NCBI GenBank assembly: GCA_011634665.1
Contig: WAEK01000007.1
Span: 952,001-1,016,000 of the forward strand
Length of the DNA: 64,000 nt
Direction: 5' to 3'
Source of the DNA: Mortierella sp. BCC40632
Lineage: Eukaryota; Mortierellomycota; Mortierellomycetes; Mortierellales; Mortierellaceae
In this document: piece after piece, positions 48,247 through 58,749 of the stretch
Position numbering within the stretch: position 1 is the stretch's first letter
Layout of the letters: every line of letters starts with the position of its first letter
The notes under the pieces: model-generated
Seen by the model: the letters and a program-made list of their open reading frames with translations, nothing else
What the model was told of the DNA's origin: nothing
The model's database searches: none
Program-made: the position numbers and the translations under genes

Positions 48247-51180
48247 ATGGTCAAGTCTCGCGTCCAAAGCAAGCTGTCAGCCGAGGCTACGTCCCATGCC
48301 ATTAAAGACACTGCTCAAATAAACAATGGAGAGGAGGCTGCTGAGATTGAGATGCTTGTTGTCAGTAGTCTGCGGAAGCTGGTAAACCTCCCTTTGCCTG
48401 AAATTGAATGAAGAGGATGTCGCACCTTCATCGGTTCTCTAGTAATTCACATTTCTCTCCCTTTAGGCCATCCTTTTCGAGAGTGAATCAAGTCTAGACT
48501 TTGGTGATGATGCTAATGGCGCCGAGAGCCTTGACCCCGCCGATGAATGTAGCATTACTCAGGACGAGGAAAAAGACATGAGTAGTACTGAGGAACGTAA
48601 CACTGATCCTGCCGAAGAAGATACTGGTGTAGGTGAAGTGTGCGAAGTCGAGGCTGACACGGACTCGATTGATTCCATTTTCGATATTGCGCCCAAGATA
48701 ACTATGGCAGAAGGAACACCGATTGAGGTGAGTACATGCGATGATCGGCTATCTTGGCTCTCGTATCAATACGACTGTACACTGAAAAGGTCTAATAAAA
48801 AAACTACTGCTTCCGCTAATTCTTCAGCGAATGCAAAAGCAAATGTCTGAAGACTTGCACGAGTTTGCACTAAAGAAGATTCAGGAGAAATTGTTAAAGG
48901 GTGATTTTATTCAGCACGAAGGATTTCATGTTGCAGACAAGGTGGCTCACTTTACTATAGCCGCCGACAAGTATGACGAATGGCTACAACAACACCAGAC
49001 CCAGATATCTACCAACTTTGTCAAGGTGAAGAGTGCTTACAAATATGTCAGTGAGGAGAGGAAAGGAGACACGCGGTCATACCTGCAATGCCAGTGTGCC
49101 GGCCAAAAGCGCGTCATCAAAGGCAGAAAGCTCGGAGGAAAGTCAGGGAAACCAAGAGTCCGCAAGCAGAGCATAAGGAAAGGATGTCAATCGAAAATTC
49201 GAGTCATTACTCAAAAGGTACTTGGAGCAGACGGAACAAGCCAAACCGTATGCCAGATTGCCTATCGTTTCGGTCACAATCACGATGTAGGAAGCTTTAC
49301 TGGCCTGGGAACTGGCCAAAAGTTTGCTGCTATCAAGGAAACTATTAGGAAACTTATTTTGGGAGGCTCAGCAATCTCAATGGTAATGAATCAACTCACA
49401 ATGGAGCATGACAAGTTTCTGCGAGCAAAAGACCGCTTCTCTCGTGACGACATCCTTACCTACGACGATGTCTACAATATCTGGCATTCCATAATGGTCA
49501 GCAGGATGAGGAGAGACAGCGACCCCGTGGTATCATCAATGAAGTGGATAAAGGAGCTTGAGCATGACGGTGGGTTCACCTACTACGACAAGGAGGACTA
49601 AGCCAGTGGCCTCTACTTTGGATTCGCCACAATGTGGCAAATGACTCAGTTGAAGGCGTATGGAAAAAAAATCTGTTTTGATGGGACTCATGACATTTTC
49701 GGGTACTGTGTAGACGTGCGATTATTTGACTATCGGCTAGCTCTCCTTCTTGAGCCAGTGCACTTACAAGCGGTACTTCTGCGTGCATAGGCAAAAAATC
49801 AATCTTTTCACGCTCGTCGTCAAGAATACTAGTACAGGATTCGGGGTTCCGGTGGCATTCCTCTTAACAAAGACAATAGAGAACTCCATCCTCGTTGGAT
49901 GGCTAAGAGCTCTTCAAAACAAGATGACTGAAGTCTTTTCCTCACCTGGCAGCTTGTACACATACAAGCCGAATACTGTGATTACGGACCAAGGCAATGT
50001 TGAGATCCTGGCAATCAAGATGGCTTTTGCAGAAAATCACATTCCCATTTTCTTTTGCACTTGGCATGTGTATCGTATTTGGGAACGCGAGACTCGAGCT
50101 CGTTTGAAAGACATTTCACACCTTCCTGTTGAGCAGAGAAAAGCTCTGAGGGATGAGGTAGGTTTCACTAAGATGTCTTTTGTTACTTTCCTAGCGCTAC
50201 TGAGCACCAACACACTTTGAAAGAAATTCCTCTATGCTCTATGACAGGTGGTTGCGGAGCTTTTCATGATCCAGAGAGAACCTACTCATTCTAAAGCCAT
50301 GTCGCGTATTAAAGAGTACCGAGAAAAATGGAAAGAGCAGACCGATCTATTACACTATCTGGACAAGCGATATTTTGGGTCTGAACAAGAGGAGGATATT
50401 GCCAGAATTCAAAGCCCTTGGATGCTATGCTATCGACAGGAGGTGTCGTACACATCCATCGACACAAATAACTTTATTGAATCCTGGCACAATATCCTCA
50501 AGCGACAATTCTTCCGGGATCAGCACCAGGGACGCCTAGACACTGTCATTTACATTCTGGCTTTCATGGCTGTCCCCCATTTTCAGCAAAAGTGTATCCG
50601 TGGTACCACAAAATCAGATCGCATGAACCCTGATCAGAAGATCGAGGCCGAAAAACATATTCAAACAAGAGAATCTTATGGATTCGTTGGTGAGCCAATG
50701 ATACAGGTCAATGATAAATTACTTCGAGTCGAGTCTTTTACGGCAGAGGGAACGACTTATGATATTCAGATCGACTATAGTAGACTGGCGTTTGGTGAGA
50801 TCATCAGTTGTACATGTCCATACTTCTGTATGAATACCAGTTCCTGCAAGCACATCGCCCTCGCCATGATTCAAATACCGGAGCTACAGTTACGGTGCGA
50901 TGATATTGACTCTCAACATGAAAGGCTGGGCAACAAACGCTCATTGCTTGATGCAGCTCATGGTGATCATTTAGAGTATATGGACCATGTCGACGATCCG
51001 GAGCCTGGGCCAAATACTCGATCTATCAATTTCCAGCGTCTTGGTACTCTTTTGCCCCTCCTAGACAAAGGGGTTCCTCAGGCAGGTGAAGAAGCGATAG
51101 ATGAGACTCTAGCAAGACTGGTCCGCCTAGTTGAAGAGCATATTCAGCTAAAATCCAAGAGGCAGCGGCAGGAATACTAG
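48247..51180 (+). pseudogene. MULE-type transposase gene (FAR1-like, DDE, SWIM) with one premature stop
   Basis: Exons 48247-48381, 48467-48727, 48828-49702, 49791-50157 and 50248-51180 are joined by GT-AG introns and keep one frame over 857 codons. It is broken only by TAA at 49599-49601 (codon 390). The N-terminus is acidic (EDTGVGEVCEVEAD). A FAR1/WRKY-GCM1-like DNA-binding region follows (LQCQCAGQ... GCQSKIRVI... YRFGHNHD). The MULE core has the expected acidic triad: Asp417 in CFDGTHDIFG, Asp490 in VITDQGNVEIL and Glu624 in TNNFIESWHNIL. A SWIM zinc finger at ~734-748 reads CTCPYFCMNTSSCKHIA. The rest looks intact, so this may be a recently killed transposase or domesticated gene, or a polymorphic or erroneous base. 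No terminal inverted repeats were found by eye. Confidence 0.85.
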
Positions 51181-52249
51181 ATGGCAGTAATCAATAAACA
51201 TCTACGTAGGAGCGACTGCATTCCAAACCCTCTGTTCCCTCATCTCTTCATCTCTTAACACTGTCTCAGATTAAATGCCTAGCAGTGCTAGCACTGTGAA
51301 GTTCAGGATGCACGCACAGAGTCCCAATGCCTTCCATAGGCGACTTAAAAGAATGGAGATTGACATCCTTTTTTTTTTTTCTTCTTCTTCTTCTATACTC
51401 GGCTCCCAGATCTTGGCTAGTTCCCATCTAAAGGTACGATGTTTCGACTGAAAGAATAGGCAATACATCTAGTTATTGTCCGGGGTGAGCTAGTAGGCAA
51501 CTTAGAGCGAGACAGCAGCGATTCTATGATAACATCTTGATTCATTGGGATTTCTGACGTCCATCACCAGCCTCAAGTTTTATTTTCTCCACAACCAGCT
51601 AAGTTATGAGTTTTCTAGACTCTAACCTAATACTTTTGTCAATGAAATATGAAGAATAAGAAAAATAAAAAAAAAAAAAAAAGGAGTTCTGGATCTCAAT
51701 GACCGACTGAACAAAAATAGTACACTGTTGATTTCTAGGCAATAGACTAAATTCCGAATCAGGTGATCAAACTAGCTCCAGTTTTGGGTCACTGTCGTTA
51801 CTGAATGGAGAAATTGCAACCCCCCCTTCCCTGGACAGAGGACAATTTTTTGATCCTTAACCATGGCGACAAGTACATGTTCTTTCTACACGAATACCAT
51901 TAAAGTTAAATCTGGGTCTGGCCGGTTCAGAGTTTCGCCAGAAGGGTAGACTCGATCTTCTTCACCTCACTCCTACCTCCTTCGCCTTCCCTTCCCTTTA
52001 GTTTAAATGGGATCATTGTCTGTTGATTAGACACAGATGTGGAGAAAGTCACGATAAAGTAGAGAGGAAGAATGCCCGTATGAGGCTGAGCCAGACATGG
52101 TCGACTGGCTCTTTTATAGAGAAACGAGTTAGACCCGCCATAAAAGTCCATTCAACAAAAGAAATAAAGAAAAAAGGGCTGCTATCTCTATTTTTTTTTT
52201 GTTTTCACTCTTTGTCAAAGAACCTCATTCAAATCTATGAATATTAGAC
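51181..52249. other. Intergenic, no gene seen
   Basis: 3' flank of the MULE-like gene. AATAAACATC at 51191-51200 is a possible polyadenylation signal. There are T and A tracts at 51370-51380 and 51668-51682. Nothing else recognised. Confidence 0.5.
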
Positions 52250-52708
52250 CTATCTCTGTCCAATATGGTGCTCGCAAAATATCCGTCCATCTTCCTCAGG
52301 CTGAGATTGACAACAGATGGTAAGGCATCGGTCCGAAGTCGACTTGGCAAACCCATGACAGCGTAGATGTTGGAGGTCTGGGTTATGTTGATCACAGTAG
52401 TACCGAACGCCTCTCTCGACAACCCTGATATGACTACAGATGACCTTACAGCGCTTGCCGTTTTTGGTGGAGCTTCGTCCGTGACACCGTCGACGAGGGT
52501 CATGATGCCGGCAGTAGTAGGGACCCTCCGTAGGGAGCATGCTTTCGTCTTCACACCTCCAGTTACAACGTTGGTTTGTTTTGTGAGCTGTTCCATGACA
52601 TTGCAAGTCGTCATGATTGTACTTGAGATCCTCACGGATGCCAATGGACAATATCAAGAGCAACTCGCGGAGTATTTTTGGCGGTAGGTTACTAAGTCGG
52701 AGGTTCAT
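52250..52708 (-). CDS. Small protein with three tandem CHG/Cys-His repeats (DUF5763-like) and F-box-like N-terminus
   Basis: 152 residues from Met 52708, a single exon as read. The N-terminal LSNLPPKILRELLLIL resembles the start of an F-box. Three units follow with the pattern CHG-x(8-9)-C-x3-C-x13-C-x2-H. Unit 1 is Cys37, Cys48, Cys52, Cys66, His69; unit 2 is Cys75, Cys87, Cys91, Cys105, His108; unit 3 is Cys117, Cys128, Cys132, Cys145, His148. Each contains a TK/KT-x-x-RC core and a YYCxxH-type end (KNGKRCKVIC, GVRYYCDQH), like the short C-x-G-T-K-x-G-x-RC...YCxxH module annotated in some families as DUF5763. The residues suggest zinc binding; the role is unknown. Neighbours give no clue. 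Confidence 0.65.
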   Translation of the reverse strand: MNLRLSNLPPKILRELLLILSIGIREDLKYNHDDLQCHGTAHKTNQRCNWRCEDESMLPTEGPYYCRHHDPRRRCHGRSSTKNGKRCKVICSHIRVVERGVRYYCDQHNPDLQHLRCHGFAKSTSDRCLTICCQSQPEEDGRIFCEHHIGQR

Positions 52709-53225
52709 GAGAAGGTAAGAAGGGTAGAGAATCGTGGATATGAATGCTTGCAAGAAGAAAAAGGCAGGATTTAAGGAAGTTTGGAGGACGGTATTGTCAA
52801 TGATCAGTCGAGAAGAAAAATGAAGGTGAGAGGAGCGCGCTACACGCTGATTTTATCTTATTTCTCTGGGTCAGCCGAGAGGGCGAGGGGGGCAGGTCAG
52901 TTTAGCGGCTGTTTTCCTAGCTGCAATGTTCTGGAAAGAGGAGCGCATTGGTAAAATCCATTGGATGGAGGATGGGCTTTGGGAACACTCGAGAGCCTTG
53001 TACTACTTGTTTTGGTGAAGGTCTATTGGGCGAGGGTAAACTGGGCGAAGGTATGCTGGGCGAAGATCTACCAGGCGGAGACTCTGGATGGAAAATGATT
53101 TTGAGCCTATCAGGGCCATGCCTGACGCTGAGGTAAACATCTTTTACTAGGAATGCAGAGGAGGCGTAAGAAACTATACACGACTCACCTGTCTTCATTC
53201 CAGAGAATGCAGATATCCGCAGCCC

Positions 53226-53256
<31 letters not shown>

Positions 53257-54248
53257 AAGCGGGCAATGCTAATACAATTATCGCTCGAAAACACAGCCCT
53301 GACAGGCTGTGCTTGCACATCACGCGTACATCAAGGATTAGACAATAAATAAAAGCTCCGATTAAAATTCCTTAGTCGATAACTGCGCCCACTTGAAAAA
53401 GAACACAGTCAGATGACAATGACTAAGGTCCCAACCAACTCAATTCATTCCCATGAAGCATGAGAGCATTGTCCCATATATTTCGTCTACTCTCATTGCA
53501 AAAAGAAAAAAAAAAGAAAAAAAAAGAAAAAGAAAAGAAAAGAAAAGAAAAGAAAAGTAGGGTCCCTCGATATTCTTCAGCTCGACCTCTCTACAGATAC
53601 TTGCTGTTCTTTTCTCTGTCCAGATCAGGATAAAAGGGAGTGCAAGTTTTAGTCAAATGAATCTAGCTCTTCATTCTGAAGCACATGGTTGCTGCAGATG
53701 GCAACAGTACCAAAGCAGAGAGAAATTTCAAGGCATGTCAAAGCATCATTCATTCGTTTCGTTCTAATGACTCCCATCACCCTTATCACCAACTATGTCC
53801 AAAGGATTGCAGGCTATGTCAACTGCTGCAGGGACCTAGTATTCGAGATCCCAGCCGCAGGCTAGCTAGCCCTTCATCTAAATACTTCATCGCTGTAAGG
53901 AGCCTTTCGAAACTCTTTCTGTGGTCACATTGAAATGTATGATGGTATAGATGAGTACTCTATAAATCAGCCTAGTCAGTAGAAAGAGCTGCAATAAGAG
54001 TGGCAAAGGCCTGGAATATCGTACCATCACAGGTATGTACTAGTTCAGTATCCTCTGAGCGGCACGCCTCATATTTGCCATCGCTATCAGGGGTTCTCTG
54101 TTCATTTCGAGTTCATTGGACTTTTTGCCGACCTTTATTATTATTATTACTTAGGCTAACATTTGCAGACTAAAATATTGTGCATTATACGGGCGGAACT
54201 TTCCCCCGTGGTGCCAACAGGAGCGGCTACCCGGCAACACGAAAGAGT
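52709..54248. other. Intergenic with simple repeats
   Basis: Contains a 15-base tandem repeat (next entry), an A28 tract (53226-53253) and an AAAAGAAAAG-type tract (53503-53556). Frames here, such as 53685-53933, are not recognisable. Confidence 0.5.
53020..53083. repeat. Imperfect 15-bp tandem repeat (CTGGGCGAAGGT type)
   Basis: About four copies of a unit like CTGGGCGAAGGTATG. On the minus strand it reads as SPS-P repeats inside an unconvincing frame. Confidence 0.8.
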
Positions 54249-55238
54249 TTACCAATGCGAAGGGCAGGCTTGTGGACCCTTGATATTGTAGTGGGTGGTA
54301 CCAGTGGCTGAGACGGCCTTGCCCTGGAAGTCATAGGTTACAATGTTGCCATCGTTCTGGAGAGACAATCTATACCCATATTCTGAATTTGGTGCAGACT
54401 TGGTACCACATCCGTAGCTCTGACCGCCTTTACCGTAGAAGCAAATGTTTCCATCCCTCTCAACATGCATTTCGTATGGACCTGGGATGGGAGCCTTGAC
54501 GCCACTCCAGCACCAGTACTTCTTGCCATCATTACCAGTTGCGCACAAGTTGCCATCCGTTTGCAGAATAAGCTTATGTCCGACAGGAGTCACCAAATAT
54601 TCGCCTTGACGCAAAACATCACCAGTAATCAAGGTGTGGGGAGCTCTGCAGCGCCACAGGAAGCTGTAATTGTCCGATCGCTTGCAGAAAAGTCCATTCT
54701 GTGGGCGTTCCTTGGGAAGCTTGACAGAAGTGGGGGGTTTGTAATTCTTGACAGGATGGAGTCCATAGGTAACATTGCTCTTCTTTCCGCGAGGAATGGA
54801 GTTTCCTGCTCCAATCAACTTTCCGTGGTAGGTCTCATAAAGGAAGGCACCGACTTCACAACCACGAACGTCCAAGATGGCACATCTGAGAACATCGTTC
54901 AGCTGGTGCGATTGACTGGCCAAGTTGTAGAATTGGTTGGAAATGACTGTACGTTCGGTATAGATATTGGGAGGTACATAAACCTCACCCTCCATGGTAA
55001 GAGACATAACATTGGTGAGCATGCCATCATTAGTCCACTCGCCCTCAAATGCACGGGCGTTTGTTGTGGGAGGCGTCAACTTCTTGAATAGGGTTACGGC
55101 TGCTGGAGAAATGCTGTTGCGATAAAAGCTGTAAATTGCAGAATTCAGCACAACCTCATTCCCCACACGATTACAACGGTAAGAATAACAGTTGGCAACT
55201 GCCAAGAGCGAGAACACTAGGACGAATGGCTTGATCAT
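54249..55238 (-). CDS. Secreted protein with C-terminal bulb-type (mannose-binding) lectin domain
   Basis: Intronless, 329 residues. A signal peptide (MIKPFVLVFSLLAVANC) starts it. Residues ~20-190 form an unrecognised ectodomain with Cys pairs. The last ~130 residues carry three bulb-lectin repeats, LILQTDGNLCAT, MHVERDGNICFYG and LSLQNDGNIVTYD, degenerate versions of the QxDxNxVxY sugar-binding motif. In all three the Asp and Asn are kept, while the first Gln is kept in two and the last Tyr in two. Such lectins bind mannose; a surface, defence or adhesion role is inferred. The lack of introns in an intron-rich neighbourhood fits either a small secreted-protein gene or acquisition from elsewhere. 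Confidence 0.8.
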   Translation of the reverse strand: MIKPFVLVFSLLAVANCYSYRCNRVGNEVVLNSAIYSFYRNSISPAAVTLFKKLTPPTTNARAFEGEWTNDGMLTNVMSLTMEGEVYVPPNIYTERTVISNQFYNLASQSHQLNDVLRCAILDVRGCEVGAFLYETYHGKLIGAGNSIPRGKKSNVTYGLHPVKNYKPPTSVKLPKERPQNGLFCKRSDNYSFLWRCRAPHTLITGDVLRQGEYLVTPVGHKLILQTDGNLCATGNDGKKYWCWSGVKAPIPGPYEMHVERDGNICFYGKGGQSYGCGTKSAPNSEYGYRLSLQNDGNIVTYDFQGKAVSATGTTHYNIKGPQACPSHW

Positions 55239-56369
55239 GATAAATCTAGATTTGCAAGATTAATTGTGCGGGTCAGATATAGATTGTAATTTGACCTCAT
55301 AAACATAGCGTGAAAGCCTGACGACAAACTCTTACCAGAATTGGTGACTTCTCTGAACGCTCTTGTGATAGTTCTTGATGGGGGAGGGGTCTAGGAGGAA
55401 GACTGACCGTGTGATGACTCTTGTATCGGCACTTGAGATGGTTCTTTTGGAAGGTGGTTGGAGCGTGGTAGGTGCTGCTATCGAGTGTAGAACCAACGAA
55501 ATGCCTGAGTTACTTCGTAAAGATCAAGATGTATGGGAGGGACATGCAATATTTATACGTGTGTTTGTGCAAGCATGCGTTGGAAAATTAACATTCCTTT
55601 TGTCCCACTCTGATGGTCCGCTCAGTTCATCTTTCTTGATGACTGAGCCAGGGGTTGACTGATAGATTCCCTCAGTCATTTTTCTGGCACCACTTCCATT
55701 CCACAGTCAATATCATCTTTCTCTCGAAAGCCACTGCTGTGCTGCTGTGTAAGTCGGAGAGAGAAATAGGCCCCCTACAGACTTGCTGATACATGCTGGC
55801 TACGTGTACTGTGTATCACTCTTCGCTCTCCAGGCTCCTCTGTATCACATAAAAAGCGGGGCTCGCCGACATTGCCACATATCACACATGCGCAAGGGAT
55901 GCCTCAAATGGGCTAACCATTGAGAAGCCTGGATCTTGTGCAACAGTGGACCCGTACCCATCTGCTCTCTTATTCTCATATTCTTTCTCCAGGGTCAGGC
56001 TCTGTTCCTCAGCAATCACCGAGGCAGAACGAACGCCGTTGGCATTCATTGGTTTTGTCGGCGATCCTCTTGACCCGCATTCTTATCGATGGAGGTGCCT
56101 AGGACAATGTAACAAGTCCAACTTTGGAAGACGAAACACGCAATGGCAAAGAAAAACTATCGCTCCAATCCCAACCCTCCTCCCTGAAAGATCATTAGTG
56201 GTAATATCCTTTTCTTGCGCGCATCCGATTAGAATGGACTCATGTTTGGTCAGCGTAGTAGTAATTGTGTAGTACAGACTGTTGTGCAACTTTTCGATAG
56301 ATGATAGGGCCCTGAAAAAATCATGGCTCACACACATGAGGCCTTTCTTTAACCGGCGCGCCAATATTC

Positions 56370-56409
<40 letters not shown>

Positions 56410-56608
56410 GGCAACCCTGTCGGCCGGGTTATGAAAGTAGGCTCTCTCCCTTGCTTCCCAAAAAATTCTCTCAACTACGCCCACCCCACCCAAACTGCCT
56501 TGATTGCACAAAAGACCCTATCTCTCACTGTCTTACTCGGACCGAAGTGAATACACTGCATCCAGCAGACCTTTTGTCCATTATAAAATCAATCTCAGAA
56601 TGAGCAGC

Positions 56609-56610
<2 letters not shown>

Positions 56611-56645
<35 letters not shown>
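56611..56645. repeat. (GA)n microsatellite
   Basis: About 17 GA units in intergenic DNA. Confidence 0.9.
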
Positions 56646-56648
<3 letters not shown>

Positions 56649-57894
56649 ACTGGAGTTTAGTATGCGATCGACCCGCATTGTGTTCGATGTTGGGAAAGCT
56701 CACGCGGCGCCGTCCCCACCTCCGGTATCTCTTTGGAGTAAACGGCTGAAATGGCTGCTCTCAAGTACACGTGCGTATGGGAACACTTTGCTTGAATCCA
56801 AATTCATATCCTGACCGTCAATAAGGGTTGATGCAGATCTCTGGAAGCCCATGCAACAGTAAGTTTTTGATATCTTTTCTTTGAACTTCAACCCCGCTCC
56901 TCCATCCTCTCTCATCGGAGGAGCGTTTGTTCGTGTACTTGATCCACAGATATGCTACAAAGGATGAACTATTTGTACTGTCGTAAGTATCGTGGGAAAT
57001 CAGTGAACCCTTGGACTGGTCAAGTGTTCTAGGGTCTCTCCATGCAATGCTACTATAGCTTGCATCGCCTTTTTTTTTCATGAATTTTGTTGAAGAACAA
57101 TGGCCAAGAATGCACACTTTCCTGTGCCAGCAACCACCTCTTCATTTATCGATGCGGTGGTAATTAAATGATTGGCGATTTTTTTTTTTTTTTTTAAAAA
57201 AAAAACACTAATTACGAGTCTTTTTCAATTGTACCCATCCTGCATGATACAATTTTTCAGTCAATATGGGGGAGGGGGAGGGCACTGGGTCGACATATCA
57301 TACTGAAAATACTCAAGCTATCCAAACTATGGGGTTCAGAGTGAAGATCCTTGCTCCAAAAACCTCGGGAGAAAATTCTTACACAAAGAGTCTTGTGCTG
57401 ATTAATCCTGGATAGGAATGTTGCCCCCCCCCCCTCCCCAAATAGGACTTTAGCCCGTCCAATGATCAGGATTCGATGCTCAATGGCTGATTGGGAGTCG
57501 TTGTTTTGGTGTGATTCTGAGCACTTTGGATGAAAGCTCTAAGGTATGGGTGGGTCGATTTCTTCGGTATCCTCACCTGTTGGCTACATGGAAATTAGAT
57601 AGCTGGTAGGCAGAAGAACTGCAAAAATGTACACAGGAAGCCGCGGGTATAACTAAGGGAAACCCACCAACCTCATACACACAACCTAGAGCGGATTATC
57701 TAGCAGGCGCTCTAGTTCCTCTCACGTAGAGGGGGTGACGGGACTCACATAGGCTCAAAGGCAAAGTGGCAGTGCAGTGCAAAATGACTTTGATATCGAC
57801 AGGACTACAACTTGGCTTCAAGTACCTCATGCCTTGTTTCTTGAGTACTGTTGTCGGTGCCAAATTCGTTCATTGGACTTTTGAGGCCGTTTGC

Positions 57895-57916
57895 CTTAAT
57901 CGGATCTCCGATTAAG
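57895..57916. repeat. Perfect 10-bp inverted repeat with 2-base spacer
   Basis: CTTAATCGGA-TC-TCCGATTAAG. It could be a dimeric protein-binding site or a hairpin. No adjacent gene is recognised. Confidence 0.8.
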
Positions 57917-58122
57917 CTCTAGCCGTCAGTAGTTCCAAACATGGGTGCCTTCATAAAAGCAACAGACTGACAATCCAAAAGAGGCATAGGACTCTGGTGG
58001 CCTTTCAAAAACAGAAAGAATGCTCGCTTCGCCAGGCGTATTCAGGAGGGTCTTTGTTCACTCATTGTGGACGAACTGGTTGTTTACATGGCCGATGAAC
58101 AAGGTATGAAAGAGAAACTCGG

Positions 58123-58440
58123 ATGCGTACTCTGAATTGTAAGCGTCATGTATCGAGAGTGAGATTGGAAACAGTCAAGAAACGATTGTCAGCATCGATC
58201 AAGTATTACAAAAGCCATGGTCACACATACCGGACCGAGCCCAAGTCCGAGCTAAGGTGGGTTTCTCTTTTTCTTTTTCCCCCTGGCTGCCTCACTACCA
58301 TATCCGCTCATCAGGCTGAACAAGCACATGCAATGGAATAGAGGAGGAGAGGTGGTCAAGTCTCTTTAAAAACACCGCCGAGATCAGTCAATCTCCGTTT
58401 GTAAATTGTTGGAATGTCGAGGATCAAAGAAAAAAAAAAA
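58123..58440 (+). pseudogene. Decayed partial copy of MVP1
   Basis: Two blocks resemble the MVP1 gene of this window. Block 1 (58158-58240) matches 43184-43270, including CAGTCAAGAAACG and a translated TVKKRLSASIKYYKS against [15 protein letters not shown]. Block 2 (58288-58435) matches 43557-43690, including CCTCACTACCATATCC and GGTCAAGTCTCTT. The ~270 bp between these blocks in MVP1, including an intron, are missing, and stops interrupt the frame. It is a dead duplicate fragment. Confidence 0.75.
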
Positions 58441-58749
58441 AAGAAGGCAAGACCTGTGACAACGACTTTGTTTGATTTGAAGAATGAGGGTATTATTTGA
58501 AAATTAAAAATACAGACTAGTGTTGTGAAGCGATTAAAGGATAGAAATGACTATAAACAGAGCGTAGAGGAATGCAAGAGATGAGATTGAACTATTATGT
58601 ACAGAGTGTAGTGCCCTTTTGTTCGAAAAAAAAGGGGTCAAAATGGTCAAAGAAGAACGAGGAGAGTCATTTGTCCTATTCCTTCTTCTCCCCTTTCTTT
58701 CCACCTCGGAAACAAATAGTCTCTCTCTTTCATGTCAAGGACAAATTCA
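58441..58749. other. Intergenic
   Basis: Between the MVP1 fragment and the 3' end of the next minus-strand gene. Nothing recognised. Confidence 0.5.

Larger units (their letters stand above)
55239..58122. other. 2.9 kb without a recognised gene
   Basis: Upstream of the lectin gene, then unannotated sequence. Contains a T35 tract (56372-56406), a (GA)n tract (56611-56645), a T/A palindromic run (57180-57205), an A/T-rich stretch and a perfect 10-bp inverted repeat at 57895-57916. Short frames are not convincing. Confidence 0.45.

Noticed and set aside
47787..48311. 174-codon minus-strand frame overlapping the MULE-like first exon
   Set aside because: No recognisable sequence, overlaps a phase-consistent exon, and the plus strand is also open in part. 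Kept only as intergenic comment.
55375..55662. 95-codon plus-strand frame divergent from the lectin gene
   Set aside because: Lies in the lectin promoter, has no similarity I recognise and shows no supporting splice or signal features.
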